Positions 53,741 to 61,538 of a stretch of 64,000 nt of DNA are shown here, piece by piece. The DNA comes from Streptomyces griseomycini (GTDB taxonomy: Bacteria > Actinomycetota > Actinomycetes > Streptomycetales > Streptomycetaceae), in assembly GCF_014203535.1 (NCBI RefSeq), contig NZ_JACHJI010000014.1, forward strand, positions 1 through 64,000, in the 5' to 3' direction. Position numbers and translations under genes: made by a program. The number at the start of each line of letters is the position of its first letter. Within the stretch, counting starts at the first letter, position 1. The notes beneath the pieces were generated by a model, which saw only the letters and a list, made by a program, of their open reading frames with translations, ran no database searches and was not told where the DNA came from.

Positions 53741-54853
53741 ATGGAACTCGCTTTCCTGCAGCCACTCTACGAACGTCCCGGCCCCTGGGCCTCCGTCTAC
53801 TTCGACACCTCCCGGCACACGGAGAACACCCCCCACGAGCGGGAGCTGACGGCCCGGGCGATGGCCCGGGAGCTGGCCGACCAGGGCGCGGACGAGGCGA
53901 CCTGCGACGCGGTGCGACGCGCGCTCGAGGACCTGCGGCACTCCTCCGAACCGCACGGTCGCGCCCTGTTCGCCCAGGGTGGCGAGGTGGTTCTCGACCC
54001 GCCCCTGGCCAAAGCCCCGCAGAGCGACTGGGCGGAGTGGGCACCGCTGCCCAGGGTCGCGCCGCTGCTGGAGCTGGCCGGTGAGGATCCCGTGTGCGTG
54101 GTGGCCTACGTCGACCGCAAGGGCGCGGACTTCGAGCTGCGCAGCGCGCTCGGCCGGGAGGACGCCGGCGGCGTCACCGGGCGTCAGTGGCCGGTGCACC
54201 GGACCAGCTCCGTCGACTGGTCGGAGCGCCACTTCCAGCTGCGGGTGGAGAACACCTGGGAGCACAACGCCGCGGAGATCGCCGACGCGCTCGCCGTGTG
54301 CCAGGAGGAGACCGGGGCCGATCTGCTGATCCTCGTCGGTGACGACCGCGAGCAGCGCTCCGTGCACGAGCGGCTGCCGCAGCGGTTGCACGACCTGGTG
54401 GTCGAGGCCTCGCGCGGCACCGGCAGCAGGCTGCTCGACGAGGACGTGGAGCGGGCCCGGGCGGAGCACGTCCGCAACCGGGCGGCGGCGGAGCTGGAGC
54501 GGTTCCTGGCCGCCCGCACCCCCGACGACGAGGGCCGCGCGGGTGCGGTGGAGGGCGTGCCGGCGCTGGTGGAGGCGGCGCGCGAGCACCGGATCGACGA
54601 GCTGCTGATCCGGCCGGACGGGCCGGACGCGCACCGTGAGGTGTGGATCGGTGAGGATCCGGACCAGTTGGCGGTGCGGCGCACCGATCTGAAGATCCTC
54701 GGTGAGCAGCAGTCGTGGTCGGCCCGCGCGGACGACGCGCTGATCCGTTCGGCGGTCGCGACGGACGCGCCCGCGCTGTCGGTGACGGCGGCGCCCCAGA
54801 CGCAGGAGGACGCGCCGGTGGGCGGACTGGGGGCGTTGCTGCGCTGGAAGTGA
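53741..54853 (+). CDS. baeRF/Rv2629-type protein (archaeal release factor 1-like fold)
   Basis: A 370-residue soluble protein that resembles the bacterial eRF1-like family containing M. tuberculosis Rv2629: N-terminal FLQPLYERPGPWASVYFDTS, a middle region VCVVAYVDRKGADFELRSAL, ADLLILVGDDREQRSVHERL, and a C-terminal VEAAREHRIDELLIRPDGPD domain. These proteins are predicted to act at the ribosome, with hibernation or rescue proposed. GGAGGGAG precedes the ATG at 53741. Confidence 0.83.
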   Translation: MELAFLQPLYERPGPWASVYFDTSRHTENTPHERELTARAMARELADQGADEATCDAVRRALEDLRHSSEPHGRALFAQGGEVVLDPPLAKAPQSDWAEWAPLPRVAPLLELAGEDPVCVVAYVDRKGADFELRSALGREDAGGVTGRQWPVHRTSSVDWSERHFQLRVENTWEHNAAEIADALAVCQEETGADLLILVGDDREQRSVHERLPQRLHDLVVEASRGTGSRLLDEDVERARAEHVRNRAAAELERFLAARTPDDEGRAGAVEGVPALVEAAREHRIDELLIRPDGPDAHREVWIGEDPDQLAVRRTDLKILGEQQSWSARADDALIRSAVATDAPALSVTAAPQTQEDAPVGGLGALLRWK

Positions 54854-54950
54854 ACCGCGGCGGCGCGTGGGGAAGTCTCCCGGTGCGGGTCACCGGGGGC
54901 CTTCGCCCGCCGGCGCCGCCCGCTGCGGCCGCGACCGCGGCCGCGTCGGT

Positions 54951-56570
54951 CTACCGCGCTCGTTCCACCCGGCGTTCGTCCCACACCGGTTCCGGGGTCT
55001 CCCTGACCCTGCCGTCGCTGCCGAAGACCAGGAAGCGGTCGAAGGAGCGGGCGAACCAGCGGTCGTGCGTGACCGCGAGGACCGTGCCCTCGAAGGCTTC
55101 CAGGCCCTCCTGCAACGCCTCCGCGGACTCCAGGTCGAGGTTGTCCGTCGGCTCGTCGAGCAGCAGGGCCGTGACGCCCTGGAGCTCCAGCAGCAGGATC
55201 TGGAAGCGGGCCTGCTGGCCGCCGGACAGCCGCTCGAAGGTCCGCTCGGCCTGGCCGGTCAGCTCGTAGCGGCGCAGCCGGGACATGGCGGCGCCCCGGT
55301 CCTGGGCGTGTTCCTCCCACAGGATGTCCAGGAGCGTGCGGCCCTCCAGTTCGGGGTGCGCGTGCGTCTGTGCGAAGTGTCCGGGGACGACGCGTGCGCC
55401 GAGGCGCCACCCGCCCGTGTGGGCCACGTCGTCACCGGCCAGCAGGCGCAGGAAGTGCGACTTGCCGGAGCCGTTGGAGCCGAGCACGGCGACGCGTTCG
55501 CCGTAGAACACCTCCAGGTCGAAGGGTTTCATCAGGCCGGTGAGTTCGAGCCGCTCGCAGGTGACCGCGCGCACTCCGGTGCGGCCGCCCTTCAGGCGCA
55601 TCGTGATGTTCTGCTCGCGCGGCGGCTCCGGCGGGGGTCCCGCCTCCTCGAACTTGCGCAGCCGGGTCTGGGCGGCCTGGTAGCGGGAGGCCATCTCGTG
55701 GCTGATCGACGCGGCCTGGCGGAGGTTCAGGACGAGTTTCTTGAGCTGGGCGTGCTTCTCGTCCCAGCGCCTGCGCAGCTCCTCGAAGCGGGCGAAGCGT
55801 TCGCGGCGGGCCTCGTGGTACGTGGCGAAGCCGTCGCCGTGCACCCAGGCGTCGGCGCCGGCGGGACCGGGTTCGAGGGAGACGATGCGCCGGGCGGCGC
55901 GGGCGAGGAGTTCGCGGTCGTGGGAGACGAGCAGCACGGTCTTGCGGGTACGGTCGAGCTGCTCCTCCAGCCAGCGCTTGCCGGGTACGTCGAGGTAGTT
56001 GTCGGGCTCGTCGAGGAGGAGGACCTCGTCGGTGCCGCGCAGCAGGGCCTCGAGGACCAGGCGTTTCTGTTCGCCGCCGGAGAGGGTGCGGACCTGGCGC
56101 CACTGCGCCTTCTCGTACGGGACGCCCAGCGCGGCCGTGGTGCACACGTCCCACAGCGTCTCCGCCTCGTAGCCGCGGGCCTCGGCCCAGTCGGCGAGGG
56201 CCTGCGCGTAGCGGAGCTGGGCGGCCTCGTCGTCGACTGTCATGACGGCGTGCTCGGCCTCGTCGACGGCGCGGGCCGCCTCGCGGATGCGGGGCGTGGC
56301 CACGGAGACGAGGAGGTCGCGCACGGTCGTCTCGTCCCGCACGGAGCCGACGAACTGGCGCATGACGCCGAGGCCGCCGGTGACGGTGACGGATCCGCCG
56401 TGCGGCTTCAGCTCGCCGGAGAGGAGGCGGAGCAGGGTCGTCTTGCCCGCGCCGTTCGGGCCGACCAGGGCCGTGACGGTCCCCTCTCCCACCCGGAAGG
56501 ACACGTCGCCCAGGAGCGCCCTCCCGTCGGGGAGGTAGTACTCCAGGTGCGCGGCTTCCAGGTGACCCAT
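54951..56570 (-). CDS. ABC-F family ATPase (ribosomal/antibiotic-resistance type)
   Basis: A 539-residue soluble protein with two ABC domains and no membrane part. Walker A motifs GPNGAGKTTLLRLLSG and GSNGSGKSHFLRLLAG; signatures LSGGEQKRLVLE and LSGGQQARFQIL; LLLDEPDNYLDVPG and LLLDEPTDNLDLES. The linker between the domains is charged and helical (FARFEELRRRWDEKHAQLKK to REQNITMRLKGG). ABC-F proteins bind the ribosomal E site and either regulate translation or dislodge antibiotics. It diverges from a methyltransferase gene, a pairing seen in resistance loci, but the drug is unknown. Confidence 0.92.
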   Translation of the reverse strand: MGHLEAAHLEYYLPDGRALLGDVSFRVGEGTVTALVGPNGAGKTTLLRLLSGELKPHGGSVTVTGGLGVMRQFVGSVRDETTVRDLLVSVATPRIREAARAVDEAEHAVMTVDDEAAQLRYAQALADWAEARGYEAETLWDVCTTAALGVPYEKAQWRQVRTLSGGEQKRLVLEALLRGTDEVLLLDEPDNYLDVPGKRWLEEQLDRTRKTVLLVSHDRELLARAARRIVSLEPGPAGADAWVHGDGFATYHEARRERFARFEELRRRWDEKHAQLKKLVLNLRQAASISHEMASRYQAAQTRLRKFEEAGPPPEPPREQNITMRLKGGRTGVRAVTCERLELTGLMKPFDLEVFYGERVAVLGSNGSGKSHFLRLLAGDDVAHTGGWRLGARVVPGHFAQTHAHPELEGRTLLDILWEEHAQDRGAAMSRLRRYELTGQAERTFERLSGGQQARFQILLLELQGVTALLLDEPTDNLDLESAEALQEGLEAFEGTVLAVTHDRWFARSFDRFLVFGSDGRVRETPEPVWDERRVERAR

Positions 56571-56664
56571 GACAGGAGATTGTGCAGACCGTCGGTGCAG
56601 GTCTCAAACGGTTTTCCGGGCACCTCCCGCCCCCGTCCCTTCTCCGCTTCCCGGAGCCGCTGAC

Positions 56665-56692
56665 CATGATGTGAGACACGGATCTCATCATG
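56665..56692. promoter_or_regulatory. Inverted repeat in ABC-F/methyltransferase divergent spacer
   Basis: CATGATGTGAGA then CACGGA then TCTCATCATG: the two arms pair except for a two-base insertion. It lies 95 nt from the ABC-F start and 60 nt from the methyltransferase start. It could be an operator or a leader structure. Confidence 0.4.
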
Positions 56693-56751
56693 CGGCCGCA
56701 TTGCGTACGGTGACGGCCGTCCCGACGAGAAGAGAAGGGGTGGGATCGACC

Positions 56752-57573
56752 ATGCCGGAAGCGCGGGAGACCGCCGTCTACACGCACGGGCACCACGAGT
56801 CGGTGCTCCGGTCGCACACCTGGCGGACCGCCGCCAACTCCGCGGCGTACCTCCTGGGGGCGCTGGAGCCCCACATGCGGATCCTGGACATCGGCTGCGG
56901 GCCCGGCACCATCACCGCCGACCTGGCCGGGCTCGTTCCCGACGGGCACGTCACCGGTCTCGACCGGGAGCCGGGGATCCTGGAGCGGGCCCGGGCGGTG
57001 GCCGGCGAGCGGGAGCTGACGAACGTCGACTTCGCGGTGGGCGACGTGCACGCGCTGGACTTCCCGGACGACACGTTCTGCGTGGTCCACGCCCATCAGG
57101 TGCTCCAGCACGTGGGTGATCCGGTCCGGGCGCTGCGGGAGATGAAGCGGGTGACGAAGCCGGGCGGGTTCGTCGCCGTCCGGGACTCGGACTACGCGGC
57201 GATGACCTGGTACCCCCCGTCGCCCGGCCTGGACGACTGGCTGGAGCTGTACCGGCGGGTGGCGCGGGCCAACGGGGGCGAGCCGGACGCCGGGCGGCGG
57301 CTGAAGTCCTGGGCGCTCGCGGCGGGACTCACGGACGTCACCGCGACCTCGGCGACCTGGACCTTCTCGGCCCCCGGGGAGCGAGCCTGGTGGAGCGGCC
57401 TGTGGGCGGACCGCACCGTGGCGTCGGTCTACGCCGACCGGGCCGTCGAGGGCGGCCACGCCACCCGCGAGCAGCTGCGGGCGGTGGCCGGGGCCTGGCG
57501 GGAGTGGGGTGGGCGGGAGGACGGCTGGTTCAGCGTGCTGCACGGAGAAATTCTCTGCCGCAAGGAAGCCTGA
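56752..57573 (+). CDS. SAM-dependent methyltransferase (UbiE/MenG-like)
   Basis: A 273-residue class I methyltransferase: MRILDIGCGPGTITADLAGL (motif I), HVTGLDREPGILERARAVAG, FCVVHAHQVLQHVGDPVRAL and REMKRVTKPGGFVAVRD. The N-terminus TAVYTHGHHESVLRSHTWRT is typical of a Streptomyces small-molecule methyltransferase group. ATG with GAAGGGG upstream. Divergent from the ABC-F gene. Acceptor unknown. Confidence 0.9.
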   Translation: MPEARETAVYTHGHHESVLRSHTWRTAANSAAYLLGALEPHMRILDIGCGPGTITADLAGLVPDGHVTGLDREPGILERARAVAGERELTNVDFAVGDVHALDFPDDTFCVVHAHQVLQHVGDPVRALREMKRVTKPGGFVAVRDSDYAAMTWYPPSPGLDDWLELYRRVARANGGEPDAGRRLKSWALAAGLTDVTATSATWTFSAPGERAWWSGLWADRTVASVYADRAVEGGHATREQLRAVAGAWREWGGREDGWFSVLHGEILCRKEA

Positions 57574-57615
57574 ATCGCAATTTCCGGGCAATCAGGAAGT
57601 CAGGAGGTTGACATT

Positions 57616-57786
57616 ATGGTTCCCATTCTGCTCGTTCTGCTCCTGGCCCTGATCCTTTTCGGTGCCGGATTCGCGGTAAAGGTGCTCTGGTGGATCGCCC
57701 TGGCCGTTCTGGTCCTGTGGCTGCTGGGATTCTTCATGCGCAGCACGACGGCGAGCGGTGGCCGGGGCCGCTGGTACCGGTGGTGA
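57616..57786 (+). CDS. Tiny hydrophobic membrane protein (56 aa)
   Basis: A 56-residue open frame with AGGAGG 8 nt before its ATG. It has two nearly fused membrane segments, VPILLVLLLALILFGAGFAV and VLWWIALAVLVLWLLGFFM, and a basic tail ending GRGRWYRW. Streptomyces have several such small hydrophobic proteins, DUF-type, with no known role. It is 43 nt after the methyltransferase stop and converges on gvpK. Confidence 0.85.
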   Translation: MVPILLVLLLALILFGAGFAVKVLWWIALAVLVLWLLGFFMRSTTASGGRGRWYRW

Positions 57787-57799
57787 GGTGACGGGAATT

Positions 57800-57820
57800 C
57801 CCCGGGACTCAGTCCCGGGG
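57800..57820. terminator. Bidirectional hairpin covering the gvpK stop
   Basis: CCCCGGGACT, one C, then AGTCCCGGGG: 10-bp perfect arms. It starts 14 nt after the hydrophobic-protein stop and includes the TGA of gvpK (57809-57811), so it would terminate both convergent transcripts. Confidence 0.65.
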
Positions 57821-58165
57821 AAGCAGCGGTCCGAGCGGCCCGAGGTCCAGGTTGAGGTCCTCGGGCCGCAGCCCGTATCGGTCGCGCAGTTCCGCCATCC
57901 GGTCCTCGAGCAGCATCAGCGTGAGCCCGACCCGCTCCTCCTGCTCCTCGGTCAGGTCCCCCTCGTCGAACCGGCGCAGCGCCTGGCGCTCCATGAGCTG
58001 GCGCAGCAGTTCGACGACCGTGAGCACCAGCTTGACCAGGTCGCGCTCGACCGTGTCCGGCTCCAGGTCGAGCCGCCGGCGCCGGCTGCCGTGCGGTTCG
58101 ACGGGCGGGGCGTCGTGCGGCTCGATCTGCGGGGCTGTGGGCCGGTCGTCCTGGTGGGCCGTCAA
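57809..58165 (-). CDS. gvpK: Gas vesicle protein GvpK
   Basis: A 118-residue GvpK-family protein, last of the ten-gene cluster. The conserved segment is DLEPDTVERDLVKLVLTVVE, LLRQLMERQALRRFDEGDLT and EEQEERVGLTLMLLEDRMAE, followed by LNLDLGPLGPLL. GvpK is needed for normal gas-vesicle assembly in other organisms. Start is TTG at 58165, overlapping the gvpS stop (TTGA), with GAGGAG upstream. The stop is inside a hairpin. Confidence 0.92.
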   Translation of the reverse strand: MTAHQDDRPTAPQIEPHDAPPVEPHGSRRRRLDLEPDTVERDLVKLVLTVVELLRQLMERQALRRFDEGDLTEEQEERVGLTLMLLEDRMAELRDRYGLRPEDLNLDLGPLGPLLPRD

Positions 58166-58350
58166 CGCGACTCCTCGAAGGGGGAGGGAACCTGCGCGTT
58201 CACCGAGCTGATGAGCGCATTGAGGTCGATGCGGACCAGGTCGACGTCCGCGATGCGCAGCGTGATGTCGCCCGTGATGACGACACCGCCGGCCAGAAGC
58301 CGGTCGAGCAGGTCCACCAGAGCTATTTCCCGGCGTTCGACGACGGTCAC
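58162..58350 (-). CDS. gvpS: Gas vesicle protein GvpS (GvpA-like)
   Basis: A 62-residue protein of the GvpA/J/M/S fold: RREIALVDLLDRLLAGGVVI, TGDITLRIADVDLVRIDLNA and LISSVNAQ. It is shorter than GvpA and presumably a minor wall or nucleation component. GTG start at 58350 overlaps the gvpL stop. Confidence 0.9.
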   Translation of the reverse strand: MTVVERREIALVDLLDRLLAGGVVITGDITLRIADVDLVRIDLNALISSVNAQVPSPFEESR

Positions 58351-59129
58351 GGCCCCTCCCCCGAGGACGCCGTTTCCTCGCCGGCGAACGAATAGGCGGC
58401 CCAGGGACCGGTGAGTTCGACCCGTATTCCGGGAACCCCGTCCTTGGTCCGGTCCACCATTTCCACGAATTCCTCGGATTCCGTGCGCGGCACGAGATAG
58501 GCGGCATTGAGCACGTTCCGCCCGGAGGCACCGGACAGCGCGGGGTTCTGCGGTGCGTGCAGCCGGGAATCCTCGGCGCGCGCGGAAAGCGTCTCGTGCA
58601 GCCGGGTCGCGAAGGTCTCGGCCCGCTGCCACAGTTCCTCGTGCGTTTTCGTGCGCGTGCGCCGTTGCCGCAGGTAGTCCCGGCCCGACATCGGCTTCCG
58701 TTCGGGCACGGCGACGGCCTCCGGCTCCGGTTCCGGCTCGAGGTAGACCTTGACGCCCCACTCCACCCGTCCCGCCAGCCGGTCCAGGGTCCGCAGGAAG
58801 CTCTCCTCGCGCGCCTCCATCATCGTCCGCACACCGCTGTCGTCCCGGAACACGGTGCCGAGCCGCAGCGGCAGCGGGGTGGTGACGGTGGTGAGCGCGT
58901 CGATCACGCCCTGGTGGGCACGGGCGACCGCGGTCAGCCAGTCGAGGTCCTCCAGATGCGCGCGGAGCGGTTCCTCGGCGAAGTCCGCCTCCGGCACGTG
59001 GCTGACCACGGCCACCAGGCCGTGGTGGGGCAGCAGCCGGGGCGGATCGCCTCCGACGCCCGTCAACTGGGCCTGGAGCGGCGTGCCGAAAGGACGGCAG
59101 ACGGCGTAGACGTACCGCAGTCCGGTCAC
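58347..59129 (-). CDS. gvpL: Gas vesicle protein GvpL (GvpF/GvpL family)
   Basis: A 260-residue GvpF/L protein: RYVYAVCRPFGTPLQAQLTG, LVAVVSHVPEADFAEEPLRA, HQGVIDALTTVTTPLPLRLG and EWGVKVYLEPEPEPE in the N-terminal half, and NVLNAAYLVPRTESEEFVEM, GIRVELTGPWAAYSF at the end. These proteins bind GvpA and help nucleate vesicles. GTG start overlaps the gvpJ stop. Confidence 0.93.
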   Translation of the reverse strand: MTGLRYVYAVCRPFGTPLQAQLTGVGGDPPRLLPHHGLVAVVSHVPEADFAEEPLRAHLEDLDWLTAVARAHQGVIDALTTVTTPLPLRLGTVFRDDSGVRTMMEAREESFLRTLDRLAGRVEWGVKVYLEPEPEPEAVAVPERKPMSGRDYLRQRRTRTKTHEELWQRAETFATRLHETLSARAEDSRLHAPQNPALSGASGRNVLNAAYLVPRTESEEFVEMVDRTKDGVPGIRVELTGPWAAYSFAGEETASSGEGP

Positions 59130-59461
59130 GGTGCCTCCTCTTGCGCGCGGCGGGGTTCCAGTTCCTCCAGCCGGGCCAGCCGCTCGCGCAACTCGGCGTT
59201 CTCCCTGGCCAGTTCGTCCCTACGGGCACGCGAGGACAGGGCCGGGTCGGACTCCCACCAGTCGATCCCCATCTCCTTCGCCTTGTCGACGGAGGCGACG
59301 ATGAGCCGCAGCTTGATGGTGAGCAGTTCGATGTCGAGCAGGTTGATGCGGATGTCGCCCGCGATGACGACGCCCTTGTCGAGCACCCGTTCCAGGATGT
59401 CGGCGAGGTTGGCGCCACCGCCCTGACCGTAGGGCTCGGGCAACCGGCTGGGCGTCGTCAT
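59126..59461 (-). CDS. gvpJ: Gas vesicle protein GvpJ (GvpA-like)
   Basis: A 111-residue GvpA-family protein with a wall-type core NLADILERVLDKGVVIAGDI, RINLLDIELLTIKLRLIVAS followed by VDKAKEMGIDWWESDP and a charged coiled-coil tail (RDELARENAELRERLARLEE). GvpJ is a minor structural component. ATG start overlaps the gvpZ stop. Confidence 0.93.
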   Translation of the reverse strand: MTTPSRLPEPYGQGGGANLADILERVLDKGVVIAGDIRINLLDIELLTIKLRLIVASVDKAKEMGIDWWESDPALSSRARRDELARENAELRERLARLEELEPRRAQEEAP

Positions 59462-60672
59462 CGGCGGCTCCCGCTCTCCGGGTACTCGTCCTCGTACTCG
59501 TCACCCTCGTCGTACTCGGCCTCGTCCTCCTCCTCGGCCTCGGGCTCGTACTCAGCCTCGGCCTCGGGCTCCGTTCCGGGCTCGTCCTCGTACTCGTCGT
59601 CGTAGGAGTCCTCGGCCGGCTCCTCACCGGTGTCCTCCTCCGCTTCCTCCTCCTCGTCGTACGCGCCCTCGTCCTCCTCCTCGGCCTCGGGTTCGGTGTC
59701 CTCGTCCTCGGCCTCGGGTTCGGTGTCCTCGTCCTCGGCCTCGGGTTCGGTGTCTTCCTCCTCGGCCTCGGGCTCCGTGCCCTCCTCCTCCTCGGCCAGG
59801 GCGTCCTCGTGGCTGCGGACCACCTCGCCGTCGCGGATCTCACCGCGCCAGCTGTCCTCGGCCTCGCCCTTCAGGGTGATGAAGCGGGCGAAGTTCTTCA
59901 GGTCGAGCCGGGCCCGGCGGCCCTGGGCGCGCCAGATGTTGCCGGTCTTCTCGAAGAGGCCCGTGGGGTAGTACTCGATGACCAGCAGGACCCGGGTGAG
60001 GTTGTCGGCGAGGCGGTGGAAGGAGACGACGCCCTTGGTCGTGCCCTTGGCTCCCTCGGAGGACCAGGCGATCCGGTCGTCGGGGATCTGCTCGGTGGTC
60101 TTCGCCTTCCAGCTGCGGTTGGACCAGAACACCTTCAGCTGCCAGTCCGAGGTGGTGTCGTCGGCCTTGCCGGCGCTCTTCACCCCCTTGGCGAAGGTGC
60201 TGAAGTCCTGGTACTGGGTCCACTGGTCGTAGGCCGTGCGCAGCGGGACCCCGACGTCGATGTGCTCGATGATGACGGTGGGCTTCTTGCCCGCGGAGCG
60301 CTTGCGCTTGCCCTTGCCGCCGCCCAGCCCCTTCAACGCGCCGACCACGTTGTCCTTGGCGCGGGAGGCACCGAGCTCGACGGCGGTGCGCAGGGGGCCC
60401 TTGCCCTCGGCGATCTTGCGGCCGCCGTCGAGGGCGAGCCTGGCGAGGCCCGGACTGTTGCCCTCGGCCATGTCGTTGAGCTTGTTCGTGGTCTCGCCGA
60501 GCTTGCGGCCGACGCCGGTCAGCAGGCGGGTGGCCTGGGCGGCGAGGTAGTCCTGCAGCTCGGCCTTGAGCCGGTCGGCGGCCTCGCTGTGGGCCACGTC
60601 GGCGAGCGGATTCCCCTTTTCGCGCGCGCCGTCGCGCGCGGCGGAGGTGGCCGATCCGAGTGTCTCGGTCAT
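59458..60672 (-). CDS. gvpZ: Gas vesicle cluster protein GvpZ: SRPBCC domain with long acidic repeat tail
   Basis: A 404-residue protein. Residues 1-~115 are helical and basic at the end (GGGKGKRKRSAGKKP). A START/SRPBCC-like domain follows (~128-270: VIIEHIDVGVPLRTAYDQWT, QYQDFSTFAKGVKSAG, TEQIPDDRIAWSSEGAKGTT, LDLKNFARFITLKGEAEDSW). The last ~115 residues are extremely acidic, with four nine-residue repeats of the TEPEAEDED kind. SRPBCC domains bind lipids or hydrophobic ligands, perhaps a chaperone for the hydrophobic wall protein. ATG start overlaps the gvpY stop. Confidence 0.9.
   Translation of the reverse strand: MTETLGSATSAARDGAREKGNPLADVAHSEAADRLKAELQDYLAAQATRLLTGVGRKLGETTNKLNDMAEGNSPGLARLALDGGRKIAEGKGPLRTAVELGASRAKDNVVGALKGLGGGKGKRKRSAGKKPTVIIEHIDVGVPLRTAYDQWTQYQDFSTFAKGVKSAGKADDTTSDWQLKVFWSNRSWKAKTTEQIPDDRIAWSSEGAKGTTKGVVSFHRLADNLTRVLLVIEYYPTGLFEKTGNIWRAQGRRARLDLKNFARFITLKGEAEDSWRGEIRDGEVVRSHEDALAEEEEGTEPEAEEEDTEPEAEDEDTEPEAEDEDTEPEAEEEDEGAYDEEEEAEEDTGEEPAEDSYDDEYEDEPGTEPEAEAEYEPEAEEEDEAEYDEGDEYEDEYPESGSRR
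59669..59776. repeat. 27-bp tandem repeat, four copies, in gvpZ
   Basis: Four near-identical 27-bp units (core CTCGGCCTCGGGTTCG on the plus strand) code the acidic nine-residue repeats. Copies two and three are identical. Copy number probably varies by slippage without frameshift. Confidence 0.85.
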
Positions 60673-61271
60673 CCCTCACCGCCTCCCTTCTGCGTGCGGG
60701 AGCGGGTGCCCCGGGACGCGGCGGTCTTCTTGGCGGCCGTCTTCTTGGCCGCGGCCTTCTTCGCCGGGGCGGCCTTCTTCGCCGGGGCGGTCTTCTTCCC
60801 GGCGGTCCTCTTGGCGGCCTGCTTCGCCGGGGCCTTCTTGGCGGCCTTCTTCGCCGCCGGCTCCTCGTCCTCCCGCTCGTCCCGCTCGTCCCGCTCGTCC
60901 CGCGGTGCGCGGTCCTCCTCCTCGGCGTCCTCGTCGGCGCGCTCCTGCCGGACCGCGCCCGACAGCCGGTCGCGCACCTCGGCGGTACGGCCGTGCAGGC
61001 GGTCGGCGAAGGCGTCGAGCTGCCGCTCGACCAGGGCACCGGAGGCCGCCTTGCCGACGCCGCGCAGATCACCGCGCAGCTGGTCGCCCAGCTCCTTGAA
61101 CTGCGGGTTGTCCCGCAGCTGCTGGGACACCAGGTCCGCGACCATCCGCGGGCTGAGGTTCAGCTTCTTGCCGGCCACCAGGCCGCCGACGGCGAGCGCC
61201 ATCTTCAGCTTCTTGGTCCGTCCGAGGAGGTATCCGGCCCCGATAGCGAGGCCCAGTCCCGTTCGATTCAC
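60669..61271 (-). CDS. gvpY: Gas vesicle cluster protein GvpY with histone-H1-like basic tail
   Basis: A 200-residue protein. The N-terminus (GLGLAIGAGYLLGRTKKLKM, ALAVGGLVAGKKLNL) looks like a short hydrophobic or membrane-contacting segment. A helical middle follows (DLVSQQLRDNPQFKELGDQL, RQLDAFADRLHGRTAEV), then an Asp/Glu/Arg stretch and a Lys/Ala/Pro-rich tail (AAKKAPAKQAAKRTAGKK and more) as in histone H1. Its role is unknown. GTG start overlaps the gvpG stop; its own stop overlaps gvpZ. Confidence 0.88.
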   Translation of the reverse strand: MNRTGLGLAIGAGYLLGRTKKLKMALAVGGLVAGKKLNLSPRMVADLVSQQLRDNPQFKELGDQLRGDLRGVGKAASGALVERQLDAFADRLHGRTAEVRDRLSGAVRQERADEDAEEEDRAPRDERDERDEREDEEPAAKKAAKKAPAKQAAKRTAGKKTAPAKKAAPAKKAAAKKTAAKKTAASRGTRSRTQKGGGEG

Positions 61272-61534
61272 TGTCGTGCCGTCCCATCCCCTGTACCCGC
61301 GCTCGTGCGCGTCGCGGTCTCCAACCGGTCGAGGAGTTCGTCCTCCTGCCGGTCGAACTCCTCCTCGGTGATCTCTCCGGCCTCCAGCTGCTCCTCCAGC
61401 CGTGCCAGTTCGGCACGGATGGTGGCGGGGTCGTAATAGATCCGCTCCGCCTCCTGGAGCACCTGCCGGATGGCCCAGGCGCTGCCGCGCACCGGGGCGA
61501 ACGGCAGCAGCAGCACCTCCGAGATCAGGCCCAT
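61268..61534 (-). CDS. gvpG: Gas vesicle protein GvpG
   Basis: An 88-residue GvpG-family protein: GLISEVLLLPFAPVRGSAWA, IRQVLQEAERIYYDPATIRA, ELARLEEQLEAGEITEEEFD and RQEDELLDRLE. The ATG at 61534 lies 4 nt after the gvpF stop, the only non-overlapping junction after gvpA. GvpG interacts with the GvpF/L accessory proteins in other systems. Confidence 0.92.
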   Translation of the reverse strand: MGLISEVLLLPFAPVRGSAWAIRQVLQEAERIYYDPATIRAELARLEEQLEAGEITEEEFDRQEDELLDRLETATRTSAGTGDGTARQ

Positions 61535-61538
61535 GTCG

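Noticed and set aside
57800..57820. GGGACT-C-AGTCCC resembles a DosR/DevR box, near the gas-vesicle genes
   Set aside because: The spacer is one base rather than two, and the site lies between two convergent 3' ends, where a terminator is the simpler explanation.
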